Source: Gracilibacillus halophilus YIM-C55.5
GTDB taxonomy: Bacteria; Bacillota; Bacilli; Bacillales; Amphibacillaceae
Assembly: GCF_000359605.1 (NCBI RefSeq)
Contig: NZ_APML01000042.1
Location: 1-50,822, forward strand
Length of the DNA stretch: 50,822 nt
Direction: 5' to 3'
This document shows positions 34,400 through 42,859 of this stretch, one piece after another. How positions within the stretch are numbered: the stretch's first letter is position 1; each line of letters begins with the position of its first letter. Both the position numbers and the translations under genes were made by a program. The notes below the pieces were generated by a model. It was not told the origin of the DNA. It saw only the letters and a program-made list of their open reading frames with translations, and did no database searches.

Positions 34400-35186
34400 A
34401 TCTGTACGTAAAAAACAGCCATTAGTTCATCATATTACGAATCAAGTGGTGATGAATTTTACGGCGAATGGCTTATATGCACTTGGTGCTGCACCCGTCA
34501 TGGCGCATGCGAAAGAAGAGGTAGAAGAGATGGCTACTGTAGCGAATGCGCTCGTATTGAATATTGGGACATTAACCGCTGAACAAATTGAAGCGATGAT
34601 TATAGCAGGAAAAGCTGCAAATCGCGCAGGCACACCCATCGTGTTAGACCCAGTAGGTGTTGGTGCTACTTCGTTTCGAACGGAATCTGCTCGAAGAATT
34701 TTAGATGAAGTCGATATACAAATGATTCGAGGCAATGCAGGAGAGGTCGCAAGTTTAGCTGGTATTACAATGGATGTTAAAGGTGTTGATGGTGCAGAAG
34801 GAGTGGATGGCGTAGCTCTAGCTTCCAAGGCATATGAGATATTGAACGTGCCATTGGCAATCACTGGAGAAACAGATGTGTTAATTGATGATCATGAAAA
34901 AATGACTATCTCAAATGGAGATGCAATGCTGACGAAAGTGACAGGGTCAGGTTGCTTACTATCATCTGTCATTGCATCATTCTTAGCAGTTGAACAAACA
35001 CTATTTTCTGCAGCAAATGCAGTTGGATTTTATGGAATAGCAGCAGAACGCGCAACTGAGCAAGCCCGACATCCAGGTCAATTTCAAATCGCGTTACTCG
35101 ACCAATTGCATCAAGTGTCTGGGCAAGATGTCGAAAAGCATATAAGGCTTTCAAAGCAATTCATCGGTCAAGGTGATCATGTATGA
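34392..35186 (+). CDS. thiM: Hydroxyethylthiazole kinase
   Basis: The 264-aa thiazole kinase of the ribokinase-like fold salvages 4-methyl-5-hydroxyethylthiazole. Conserved parts are PLVHHITNQVVMNFTANG (residues 10-27), PVVLDPVGVGATSFRTE-like (PIVLDPVGVGATSFRT here), IRGNAGEVASL and the catalytic cysteine in VTGSGCLLSSV. The start at 34392 follows AAGGAGG. It is coupled to thiD before and thiE after by short overlaps. Confidence 0.96.
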   Translation: MIESVRKKQPLVHHITNQVVMNFTANGLYALGAAPVMAHAKEEVEEMATVANALVLNIGTLTAEQIEAMIIAGKAANRAGTPIVLDPVGVGATSFRTESARRILDEVDIQMIRGNAGEVASLAGITMDVKGVDGAEGVDGVALASKAYEILNVPLAITGETDVLIDDHEKMTISNGDAMLTKVTGSGCLLSSVIASFLAVEQTLFSAANAVGFYGIAAERATEQARHPGQFQIALLDQLHQVSGQDVEKHIRLSKQFIGQGDHV

Positions 35187-35830
35187 AAGAGTTACTACAA
35201 GTATATTTTATTTTAGGAAGTAATAATACTGATCGAGATCCGCTCATTGTTTTAGAGGAAGCGTTACAAGGTGGTGTGACACTATTCCAATTTCGGGAAA
35301 AAGGTGATCATGCCTTACAAGCCGATGTGAAAGTAACATTAGCTCAACAGATGAAGGAATTATGCCATCGTTATAACGTGCCTTTTATCGTTAATGATGA
35401 TGTATCGCTTGCTTTAGATATTGGTGCAGATGGCGTTCATGTAGGTCAAGATGATATGTCAATCACCGATATTAAGAAACGGTGCCCAGAAGATTGGATT
35501 GTTGGTGTGTCGGCGACAAATCAATCTGAGGCAGAGAAGGCGGTTGCAGATGGAGCGGATTATATTGGTGTAGGTCCGATCTTTGGCACAAATACAAAAA
35601 AAGATGCCAAGCGCCCGATTGGTCTTAGCGGAGTTAAACAGATTCGTGCTGTGGCACCAAGTATCCCCATTGTGGCGATTGGTGGAATACAACTGACTGA
35701 TGTCATCCCTTTAATGAAGGTAGGAGCTGACGGTGTATCAATCATTTCTGCGATTAGTCAGTCAGAAAAACCGATGCAAGCGACACAAGCTTTTGCGCGG
35801 CATGCATCGTATTTTCATCAGGGAATGTAA
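35183..35830 (+). CDS. thiE: Thiamine-phosphate synthase
   Basis: The 215-aa TIM-barrel enzyme joins HMP-PP with thiazole phosphate. Marks are QFREKGDHALQADV, PFIVNDDVSLALDIGADGVHVGQDD, VGVSATNQSEA, DYIGVGPIFGTNTKKDA and VAIGGI. It overlaps thiM by 4 bp and ends the thiD-thiM-thiE salvage operon. No thiC or thiazole-synthesis gene is adjacent, so the operon handles salvaged precursors. Confidence 0.96.
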   Translation: MKELLQVYFILGSNNTDRDPLIVLEEALQGGVTLFQFREKGDHALQADVKVTLAQQMKELCHRYNVPFIVNDDVSLALDIGADGVHVGQDDMSITDIKKRCPEDWIVGVSATNQSEAEKAVADGADYIGVGPIFGTNTKKDAKRPIGLSGVKQIRAVAPSIPIVAIGGIQLTDVIPLMKVGADGVSIISAISQSEKPMQATQAFARHASYFHQGM

Positions 35831-35871
35831 TTTGATACACTAGGAATAACCTAATGAAGGAGGTATGATCC

Positions 35872-36393
35872 TTGCGTCTATCGAATAAAAAAGTGATTGC
35901 CTTAGTCGAAGAAGATTTTGAAGATCTTGAATTGTGGTACCCGATACTACGTTTACAAGAAGAAGGTGCTACCGTTCATCTTGTTGGCAAAGAAGCAAAC
36001 AAAAAGTATGACGGAAAATATGGTGTACCAGCTGAATCGGATTACGCTTTTGGTGATATACAAGCCAGTGATTATGATGCGATTTTAGTACCAGGAGGCT
36101 GGGCACCAGATAAATTACGCCGCTATCCGGAAGTTCTTGATATGGTTCGCCACATGAATGAAACACAAAAGCCGATCGGACAAATTTGTCATGCTGGCTG
36201 GGTGTTAATTTCAGCAGGTATTTTACGTGGAAAGAAAGTCACGAGCACGCCAGGTATTAAAGATGACATGACGAATGCTGGTGCAATGTGGAGTGATGAA
36301 GCCGTTGTTACGGATGGTCACATCATCTCGAGTCGTCGTCCGCCTGATTTACCACCATATGTGAAGGCTTTTGCGGACCAATTAGCGGAATAA
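35872..36393 (+). CDS. DJ-1/PfpI family protein (YfkM-like, type 1 glutamine amidotransferase fold)
   Basis: The 173-aa protein has the PfpI nucleophile elbow with C106 followed by H107 (IGQICHAGWVLISAG) and an upstream acidic residue in LVEEDFEDLELWYP (E14 or E17). Members act as deglycases, chaperones or general stress proteins, and YfkM of B. subtilis is a general stress protein. Translation starts at TTG 35872, with AGGAGG 8 nt upstream. It follows thiE by 41 bp but ends at its own terminator. Confidence 0.88.
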   Translation: MRLSNKKVIALVEEDFEDLELWYPILRLQEEGATVHLVGKEANKKYDGKYGVPAESDYAFGDIQASDYDAILVPGGWAPDKLRRYPEVLDMVRHMNETQKPIGQICHAGWVLISAGILRGKKVTSTPGIKDDMTNAGAMWSDEAVVTDGHIISSRRPPDLPPYVKAFADQLAE

Positions 36394-36400
36394 TATTCAG

Positions 36401-36435
36401 AAGCATCTTGTCACATCACACAAGGTGCTTTTTCT
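36401..36435 (+). terminator. Terminator of the pfpI-like gene
   Basis: AAGCATCTTGT (36401-36411) pairs with ACAAGGTGCTT (36420-36430, one wobble), followed by T residues. Confidence 0.8.
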
Positions 36436-36487
36436 TGTTTGGAAGTTTGATTGTGATTGCACTGGAATCCAAAATAGGAGGTTAAGC

Positions 36488-36964
36488 ATGGATATATTGT
36501 GGTGGCTATTGATTGTTGTTTGTTTTGTACTTGCTTTTGTCGGTGTCGTCTTTCCTATTATTCCGTCGGTGCTCGTTATTTGGATTGGGTTTTTTATTTA
36601 CCAATTTTTATTAGCGACTTCATCGATTGGTTGGTCCTTTTGGATAGCAATGGGCATATTAACAGTTATCGTCATTTTGGCTGATATCATTGCGAATAGT
36701 TATTTCGTTAAAAAATTTGGTGGCAGCAAAAAAGGGGAATGGATGGCGGCTCTAGGGGTGATTATTGGCTCATTTATGATGCCGCCAGTAGGGATTATTA
36801 TTGTTCCCTTCATTTTTGTTTGTGTGACTGAGTTATTGCAGAAGAAAACAAGCGATCAAGCCATTCGAGCCGCTTTTGGCTCATTGTTAGGATTTTTAGG
36901 TGGAACATTCGCCAAAATCATTATTCAATTGATCATGATTATTTGGTTTTTGATCGTAATTTAA
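36488..36964 (+). CDS. DUF456 family membrane protein
   Basis: The 158-aa protein is almost wholly hydrophobic, with about four to five membrane helices and glycine-rich turns typical of DUF456: FVGVVFPIIPSVLVIWIGFF near the start, and KKFGGSKKGEWMAALGVIIG and PPVGIIIVPFI in the middle. The start at 36488 has AGGAGG 6 nt upstream. The function of the family is unknown. It is followed after 16 bp by the pyridoxine-kinase-like gene and is probably cotranscribed with it. Confidence 0.85.
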   Translation: MDILWWLLIVVCFVLAFVGVVFPIIPSVLVIWIGFFIYQFLLATSSIGWSFWIAMGILTVIVILADIIANSYFVKKFGGSKKGEWMAALGVIIGSFMMPPVGIIIVPFIFVCVTELLQKKTSDQAIRAAFGSLLGFLGGTFAKIIIQLIMIIWFLIVI

Positions 36965-36980
36965 CATCGAGGTGTTGTTC

Positions 36981-37772
36981 GTGAAGCGTTTATTAACGAT
37001 AGCTGGTGCTGCCAGTCAGGGTAGTGCTGGAATCCAAGCAGATTTAAAAACATTTCAAGAACGTAACGTCTACGGAATGAGTGTCATAACGGCGACCGTG
37101 GCGAATAACCAAACAACAGAGCAAGGCATTTTCCTACGGCCATTAGAAGAGATTGAGGCACAATTTTATGCGGCAACGGAGATGGTAGGCGTCGATACGA
37201 TTAAAACGGGTATGTTATTTTCGGCCGACATTATCGAAAAGGTTGTTCAACTAATCGATCATTATCCAGTACCTCATGTCGTCGTCGATCCGGTCATGAT
37301 TGGAAAAATGGGGTCGCAGTTGTTAGAAAATGAGGCAATTCAAACGATGAAACAACTGTTACTGCCAAGAGCGACCATTATGACGCCGAATCGATATGAG
37401 GCGGCGAAATTGTTAGATAAACATCCGTCTCAAACAAAAGCAGAATTGATTGAAGATGCAAAAGCGCTATACCAGTTTGGTTCGACTTATGTAATTGTGA
37501 AAGGTGGTCGAATCGAGGATGAGGCCATTGATGTATTATACGATGGTGAACGAGTGCAACTGTTTCACTCTTCTCCGGTACATACCATTCACACTAGTGG
37601 TGCGGGGTGTAGTTTTGCTTCATGTCTAGCGGCGGAACTTGCGAAAGGAAAGACAATCTCGGAAGCTGTGGATATTAGCAAATCATATGTATGGTATGCC
37701 ATTCAATATGCACTTAATTTTGGCGAGGGTATTGGATCAGTGAATCATGCAGCGAAGAGAATGTACTCATAA
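36981..37772 (+). CDS. Pyridoxine/HMP kinase family protein (PdxK-type ThiD paralogue)
   Basis: This 263-aa ribokinase-fold protein is clearly homologous to ThiD at 33572 (GIQADLKTFQERNVYGMSVIT shared) but has GAASQGSAG instead of GTDPSGGAG at the substrate end and HTSGAGCSFASCLAAELAKGK as anion hole. Firmicute pyridoxine kinases (B. subtilis PdxK) have just this layout, so B6 salvage is more likely than thiamine synthesis. No thiamine riboswitch precedes it. The start is GTG 36981, with GAGGTG 6 nt upstream, rather than GTG 36972. Confidence 0.8.
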   Translation: MKRLLTIAGAASQGSAGIQADLKTFQERNVYGMSVITATVANNQTTEQGIFLRPLEEIEAQFYAATEMVGVDTIKTGMLFSADIIEKVVQLIDHYPVPHVVVDPVMIGKMGSQLLENEAIQTMKQLLLPRATIMTPNRYEAAKLLDKHPSQTKAELIEDAKALYQFGSTYVIVKGGRIEDEAIDVLYDGERVQLFHSSPVHTIHTSGAGCSFASCLAAELAKGKTISEAVDISKSYVWYAIQYALNFGEGIGSVNHAAKRMYS

Positions 37773-37784
37773 GAATAAAAAAAG

Positions 37785-37809
37785 AGCGATTGCATCATCT
37801 GCAATCGCT
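37785..37809 (-). terminator. Intrinsic terminator oriented on the minus strand
   Basis: A perfect 10-bp stem (37785-37794 with 37800-37809) is followed on the minus strand by seven T residues, but on the plus strand by A-rich sequence. Both neighbouring genes are on the plus strand, so no known minus-strand gene uses it. Confidence 0.6.
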
Positions 37810-37873
37810 AAAATAAAGAAAGAACAAATAAGATAGATAACAACTATAGTAGTACTTAAACTACTTTACGTCC

Positions 37874-37900
37874 ACTTATGTAAAGTTTTATGACATAAGT
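37874..37900. promoter_or_regulatory. Inverted repeat upstream of the ABC exporter
   Basis: ACTTATGT (37874-37881) and ACATAAGT (37893-37900), 11 bp apart, form a perfect inverted repeat 97 bp before the ATPase start. A second one (AGTAGT with ACTACT, 37848-37865) is nearby. It is a candidate operator for the exporter operon. Confidence 0.4.
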
Positions 37901-37996
37901 TGTTATGTATTTTATCGTAATGGAAAATGATAAAAAAATCAAGCAAAAAATGAAACTTCTCCATATTTTTCTACGTAATAAGAAGGGGATAAAAAA

Positions 37997-38929
37997 ATGG
38001 AGGTGGAAGTTATGCAACCAGCCATGGAGTTGGTCAATTTATACAAAAGTATTGGTAAGAAGCAAATCATTAAGAATTTAAGCTTTTCAATTTATCCTGG
38101 TGAAGTGTTTGGGTTTTTAGGTCCTAATGGCGCAGGGAAAACGACAACGATTCGTATGATGGTCGGGTTAATGAAAATTACGAGTGGAGACGTTAAGATT
38201 AATGGAACCAGTGTAAAAAACGACTTCAAAGGAGCGATTCAACACGTTGGCGCCATTGTGGAAAATCCAGAAATGTATCCATTTATGAATGGGTGGAAAA
38301 ATTTAAAACATTATGCGCGCATGATGAATGGGATAACGGATGAGCGGATACGTGAAGTAGTTTCGTTAGTCGGTCTCGAAAAGGCAATGAAGGAGAAGGT
38401 TGGTAAATATTCATTAGGTATGCGTCAGCGGATGGGGATTGCGCAAGCGTTATTACATAGGCCATCCGTATTAATTTTAGATGAACCGACGAACGGATTA
38501 GACCCAGCTGGGATTCGTGAAATCAGACAATATATTCGACGGTTAGCCGAACAAGAACAAGTCGCTGTGATCGTTTCGAGTCACTTATTGTCAGAAATTG
38601 AACTGATGTGTGACCGAATCAGTATTATAAAAAATGGTGAGCTTGTTACCGTAGAAGAAGTACAAAACTCAACTGAAAAAGACGAACGTGTGGAAGTATG
38701 GCTAGAAGTAGAGCCAGTAGATAAAGCCAAAGCGGTTATCGAAAAACACCATGAACTTGAGGTAGTTGTTCATCATGATAAGTTATCTATGTCAGTAACC
38801 AAGGAAACTATTCCAGAGATTGTGAAAGGTTTAGTGCAAGACCAAGTGAATGTGTATGAAGTGACGACGAAATCATCTAGTTTAGAAGATAAATTCTTTG
38901 ATGTGATTGGAGAGAATACCATTGCTTAA
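37997..38929 (+). CDS. ABC transporter ATPase, BcrA/bacitracin-resistance type
   Basis: The 310-aa protein has Walker A GPNGAGKTTT (about 45-54), the signature YSLGMRQRMGIAQAL, Walker B LILDEPTNGLDPAG and an accessory C-terminal domain of about 90 residues seen in ABC-2 exporter ATPases. It would drive export of a peptide or drug together with the next protein. Two starts are possible: 37997 behind AGAAGGGG, or 38012 behind GGAGG, both 8 nt away. It overlaps the permease gene by 8 bp. Confidence 0.9.
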   Translation: MEVEVMQPAMELVNLYKSIGKKQIIKNLSFSIYPGEVFGFLGPNGAGKTTTIRMMVGLMKITSGDVKINGTSVKNDFKGAIQHVGAIVENPEMYPFMNGWKNLKHYARMMNGITDERIREVVSLVGLEKAMKEKVGKYSLGMRQRMGIAQALLHRPSVLILDEPTNGLDPAGIREIRQYIRRLAEQEQVAVIVSSHLLSEIELMCDRISIIKNGELVTVEEVQNSTEKDERVEVWLEVEPVDKAKAVIEKHHELEVVVHHDKLSMSVTKETIPEIVKGLVQDQVNVYEVTTKSSSLEDKFFDVIGENTIA

Positions 38930-39869
38930 CTTTTTATCGTTACTAAAAAATGAACAAGTCAAACTTTATTCACGATTCTCTACTTGGTCGATGTATATCA
39001 TTCTTGCGAGTATTATCATATTAGCTGGAATGATCACCGCCATTTTCGGTGATGTAGATACAGAAGGGTATGGTAATGATTGGCGAGCGGAATTGCAAGC
39101 TGAAAATGAGCAATTACAAGCTGAGATGGAAGAAAGCGAATTTGCTATTCATGAGAATTCCATTAATAAGAATAATTACTATTTAGAACAAGATATTAAA
39201 CCACAGCCTTATGATGCTTGGGCATTTACTTCAGAATTCTCTATGCTAGGTTTCATGCTTAGTTTGTTTATGGTAATCATAGCTTCTGGACTCATTGCTG
39301 GAGAATTTCGATGGGGAACGATTAAATTATTATTCATTCGACCGATATCGCGGACGAAAATCTGGCTGTCGAAATATATAACGATTATGATCACGACGTT
39401 ATCTATGTTTGTATTCATGTTCCTCTTTGCGATGATCTTAGGCTCTTTACTATTTGGTATTAATGGCTTATCTCCATCAATGGTACAATTGAGTGGGAAT
39501 GAATGGGAGCAAGTGAATATTGTCAAAGAAATCCTTTCACAATATGGTTTAATTTTGGTAGAGTTAGTCATAATGGCTACGTTAGCATTTATGATTTCCT
39601 CATTGTTTCGTAATAGCGCCATGGCCATTGGACTCACAATTTTCCTTATGTTTGCGGGGGCCTCGGTTGTAATATATCTTTCGGAATACGATTGGGCGAA
39701 GTTTATTTTATTTGCAAATATTGATTTACAGCCATATTTCGGGCCAGGTCAACCGATGATTGAAGGAATGACGCTTACTTTTTCAGTGATCGTGTTGCTG
39801 ACTTACTATGTGGTGTTTTTATTGGCATCTTGGTTTGCTTTCACGAAACGAGATGTAGCTGGACACTAA
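38922..39869 (+). CDS. ABC-2 type transporter permease
   Basis: The 315-aa protein has six membrane segments. A first helix (about 20-40) is followed by a long extracellular loop with charged, helical sequence (residues 50-100). Then come FMLSLFMVIIASGLIAGEFRWGTIKLLFIRPISRTK, typical of ABC-2 permeases, and further helices to the end. Translation probably starts at TTG 38922, 7 nt after GGAGAG; TTG 38907 lacks a site. It pairs with the ATPase upstream as an exporter. Confidence 0.87.
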   Translation: MLNFLSLLKNEQVKLYSRFSTWSMYIILASIIILAGMITAIFGDVDTEGYGNDWRAELQAENEQLQAEMEESEFAIHENSINKNNYYLEQDIKPQPYDAWAFTSEFSMLGFMLSLFMVIIASGLIAGEFRWGTIKLLFIRPISRTKIWLSKYITIMITTLSMFVFMFLFAMILGSLLFGINGLSPSMVQLSGNEWEQVNIVKEILSQYGLILVELVIMATLAFMISSLFRNSAMAIGLTIFLMFAGASVVIYLSEYDWAKFILFANIDLQPYFGPGQPMIEGMTLTFSVIVLLTYYVVFLLASWFAFTKRDVAGH

Positions 39870-39894
39870 ATGACGAAAAAAGGAGAGGTATAAA

Positions 39895-40326
39895 ATGAAG
39901 AGAACAGCAGAAGTGGTACTTGCGATTATTGGTGCATTTGTTTATGGATTATTCGGATTTTTTGGTGTCATGTTCTTAATACTTCAAAATAATGAGGAGT
40001 TTATTGAACAATCTTTACAAAATAACCCGGCTATTGAAGGTGGTCAAACCATTGACCCAGATTTGTTTATGCAATTTATGGGTGTTGGTGGCACAATCAT
40101 AATTGTTGGCTCGTTAATTTGCGTGGCGCTTGGTATTGTGGCAATGGTACTATTTAAAGGTGATAATAAGCCAAAGCCGGCTAGCATCATTTTGATTATC
40201 GTCGGTGCTTTGACGACAGTGATTACTTTTGGTGGTGCTATCTTTGCAGGTATTTTCTATGTAATCGCTGGAATTATGGGACTTGTGCGTAAGAAAAAAC
40301 CAGAAGCAGCACTAGAAAACTACTAA
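39895..40326 (+). CDS. DUF4064 membrane protein
   Basis: This 143-aa protein has four hydrophobic segments: RTAEVVLAIIGAFVYGLFGFFG at the N terminus, then VGGTIIIVGSLICVALG, ASIILIIVGALTTV and GAIFAGIFYVIAGIMGLV near the C terminus. This matches the DUF4064 layout. It lies 25 bp after the permease gene behind AGGAGAGG, so it belongs to the exporter operon and may be an accessory subunit. No function is known. Confidence 0.82.
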   Translation: MKRTAEVVLAIIGAFVYGLFGFFGVMFLILQNNEEFIEQSLQNNPAIEGGQTIDPDLFMQFMGVGGTIIIVGSLICVALGIVAMVLFKGDNKPKPASIILIIVGALTTVITFGGAIFAGIFYVIAGIMGLVRKKKPEAALENY

Positions 40327-40342
40327 ATCATCGATATCCATG

Positions 40343-40388
40343 TTAAAATCCCAGTCCTCCATAGAAAAGGAGGTTACTGGGATTTTAA
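40343..40388. terminator. Bidirectional terminator between the exporter operon and the DUF4349 gene
   Basis: A 13-bp outer stem (40343-40355 with 40376-40388) and an inner CCTCC with GGAGG pair lie between two convergent genes. Confidence 0.85.
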
Positions 40389-40392
40389 TGTG

Positions 40393-41322
40393 TTATTTTT
40401 TCAATCGGCGACGGATGATCCAGTAAGCAAGTCCTCCCACAAAAATAATTAACAAGAAGATGGGCGCGTTACCGACAAAAAAGATGAAGATACCTGATGC
40501 CCCAGAGAGTAGTGCATTAATACTTTTTGTGAACTGTTCTTTAGTCCTTTCCCATGTGCTTAATGATTCATCTTGTACATTGGTTACTTCAATATTTTTC
40601 TCCGTAATTGAAAAGGTGACGGTGGCATAAGATGCTTGATTATCTAAGTAATTTAATTTTCCGGTCAACTGTTCGATTTCCTCTTGTACATCTGCAAGGT
40701 CAGAAGAAATGTTAAGCAAATTCTCTGTATCATCTGCTTCTTCCATGAAGGCTAGTAATCGTTCTTCGACGACCTTTTTTGCTTCAAGACGACTCTCTAA
40801 ATCAACGTATTCCTCCGTGACATCCTCACCACTTGTGGATTGATTAACGACACGGATATCGCCATCTTCAATCACTTGTAAAAATGGCTGAAATTTATTA
40901 GATGGAACACGTACTGTCATCGATCCTCGTTTTTGATCTTCTTCATGCGATGTCGAGTTCGATGATACGATATAACCATTTGATTGATTGGTTTGTTCTT
41001 CAATAAACGAAACGGTATCTGAATAGCTTTCGGTTTCTAATTGCAGTGAAGCATTATAGACAATTTTTCGATCGGACACATTCATTTCTTCTGTGTTCGA
41101 TGATTCTGTGTCTGATGCTGCTTCTTCCTCCATTTGATTGTTATTTAATGCCTGTGAATTCGAGTTACTACTGTTACTTTCCTGAAACCCTGATTGTTCA
41201 TTCTCCGCAGCGGCTCTATCCTCAGATGTTGATTCATCTGCTTTGTTAGAGTCTGCATTAGAGCATGCCGTTATACCGATAAAACAAGAGACGACAAAAA
41301 ATAATAGCCATTTTCTCATCAT
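40393..41322 (-). CDS. DUF4349 lipoprotein
   Basis: The 309-aa protein has a lipoprotein signal peptide ending at C20 (GITAC) and a low-complexity Ser/Asn/Glu linker (21-85). The DUF4349 domain has RKIVYNASLQLETESY, SVFIEEQ-like repeats, the coiled-coil LESRLEAKKVVEERLLAF and DLADVQEEIEQLTGKLNYLD, and a C-terminal membrane helix with basic tail (about 280-309). It is thus anchored at both ends on the outer face of the membrane. The start follows GGAGGG. Its role is unknown. Confidence 0.85.
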   Translation of the reverse strand: MMRKWLLFFVVSCFIGITACSNADSNKADESTSEDRAAAENEQSGFQESNSSNSNSQALNNNQMEEEAASDTESSNTEEMNVSDRKIVYNASLQLETESYSDTVSFIEEQTNQSNGYIVSSNSTSHEEDQKRGSMTVRVPSNKFQPFLQVIEDGDIRVVNQSTSGEDVTEEYVDLESRLEAKKVVEERLLAFMEEADDTENLLNISSDLADVQEEIEQLTGKLNYLDNQASYATVTFSITEKNIEVTNVQDESLSTWERTKEQFTKSINALLSGASGIFIFFVGNAPIFLLIIFVGGLAYWIIRRRLKK

Positions 41323-41509
41323 TCATTTCCCTCCATTTTCCTTTTCTTACTGAGGTAGACGTGTAAGTGGAAAGAAGGTTACAAATTTATATTTATTCAT
41401 TGTAACGAATAGAAACAAAGAACCCTATAATAGCAGTTGTTAGATTTGTGATAACAAATAGAACAAAAGGTGTTTTTGAAAAAAATTTAAAAAAATTTAT
41501 CCCTAACTA

Positions 41510-41544
41510 TTGAATTAATATACTTTTTAGTGCATAATAATACA
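41510..41544 (+). promoter_or_regulatory. argG promoter with ARG box over the -10
   Basis: TTGAAT (41510-41515), a 17-bp spacer and CATAAT (41533-41538) form the promoter. TGCATAATAATACA (41531-41544) fits the ArgR/AhrC pattern TGNATWWWWATNCA at every defined position and covers the -10, a repressing location. A second, poorer half-site region continues to about 41557. Confidence 0.7.
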
Positions 41545-41599
41545 TAAATAATCCATGAGACAGATTCGAATGAGAATTTTACTAAGGAGAGATAACGAT

Positions 41600-42859
41600 A
41601 TGAGTAAAGAAAAAGTAGTATTAGCATATTCTGGGGGACTCGATACTTCAGTTGCCATTAAGTGGCTACAAGATAAATATAATTTTGATGTCATTGCTGT
41701 TGGTTTAGATGTGGGAGAAGGTAAGGATTTAGAATTTGTTAAAAACAAAGCATTAGATGTAGGTGCCATTAAATCTTATTCTGTAGATGCAAAAGAACTA
41801 TTTGCTGAAGAATTTGTTCTCCCTGCATTGCAAGCGAATGTAATGTATGAAGGGAAATATCCATTAGTTTCAGCGCTTTCTCGTCCGTTGATCTCGAAAG
41901 TGTTAATCGATATTGCTGAAAAAGAAGGAGCTGTAGCAGTAGCGCACGGCTGTACGGGTAAAGGTAATGATCAAGTTCGGTTTGATGTTGCGTTTACTGC
42001 GCTAAATCCTAATATGCAAATTGTAGCACCTGTTCGTGAATGGCAAATGACAAGAGACGAAGAAATTAAATATGCGCAAGAGAACGGCATTCCGATTCCA
42101 ATTGATTTAGATAGTCCATATAGTGTTGACCAAAATTTATGGGGACGTAGTAATGAGTGTGGCATTTTAGAAGATCCGTGGGCAGAAGCGCCAAAAGATG
42201 CATTCGAATTAACGCAAGATCCAGTGGAGGCACCAAACGAGCCAGAAGTTGTCGAAATTGAATTTAAACAAGGGAAGCCAGTTGCATTGAATGGTACACC
42301 ATATGCGTTAGATGAGCTGATTCTTGAATTAAACCAAATCGCTGGAAAACATGGTGTTGGAAGAATTGATCATGTGGAGAATCGTTTAGTAGGTATTAAG
42401 TCACGTGAAATCTATGAAGCACCTGCAGCAATAACATTGATCAATGCACATAAAGAAATCGAATCAATCACATTACCAAGAGAAGTGAGTAAGTTCAAAC
42501 CAATTGTTGAACAACAGTTAGAACAAACGATTTATGATGGCTTATGGTACAGCCAGTTAACTGATGCGCTAAAAGCATTTATTAAAGAAACACAAACTTA
42601 TGTGAATGGTGTAGCGAAAGTTCAACTATACAAAGGGCAGGCATTTGTTGTCGGACGTAAATCCGATAATTCATTATATGATCTTGATCTAGCCACATAT
42701 AATAAAGGGGATCAATTTGATCATGAAGCCGCACTAGGATTTATCAAGCTTTGGGGCTTACCGACAAAAGTACATTCTACTGTAAACGATGTGCATGCTG
42801 ATAAAGCAACAATTATGGAAAAAACAAAAATTGATAAAAAGGAATCTGTAAAACAATGA
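41600..42859 (+). CDS. argG: Argininosuccinate synthase
   Basis: The 419-aa ATP-dependent enzyme joins citrulline and aspartate. The P-loop SGGLDTS (11-17) follows [48 protein letters not shown] and the tetramer-forming C terminus are present. The start at 41600 is 8 nt after AAGGAGAG; the frame extends upstream without a site. It overlaps argH by 4 bp (ATGA). Confidence 0.97.
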   Translation: MSKEKVVLAYSGGLDTSVAIKWLQDKYNFDVIAVGLDVGEGKDLEFVKNKALDVGAIKSYSVDAKELFAEEFVLPALQANVMYEGKYPLVSALSRPLISKVLIDIAEKEGAVAVAHGCTGKGNDQVRFDVAFTALNPNMQIVAPVREWQMTRDEEIKYAQENGIPIPIDLDSPYSVDQNLWGRSNECGILEDPWAEAPKDAFELTQDPVEAPNEPEVVEIEFKQGKPVALNGTPYALDELILELNQIAGKHGVGRIDHVENRLVGIKSREIYEAPAAITLINAHKEIESITLPREVSKFKPIVEQQLEQTIYDGLWYSQLTDALKAFIKETQTYVNGVAKVQLYKGQAFVVGRKSDNSLYDLDLATYNKGDQFDHEAALGFIKLWGLPTKVHSTVNDVHADKATIMEKTKIDKKESVKQ

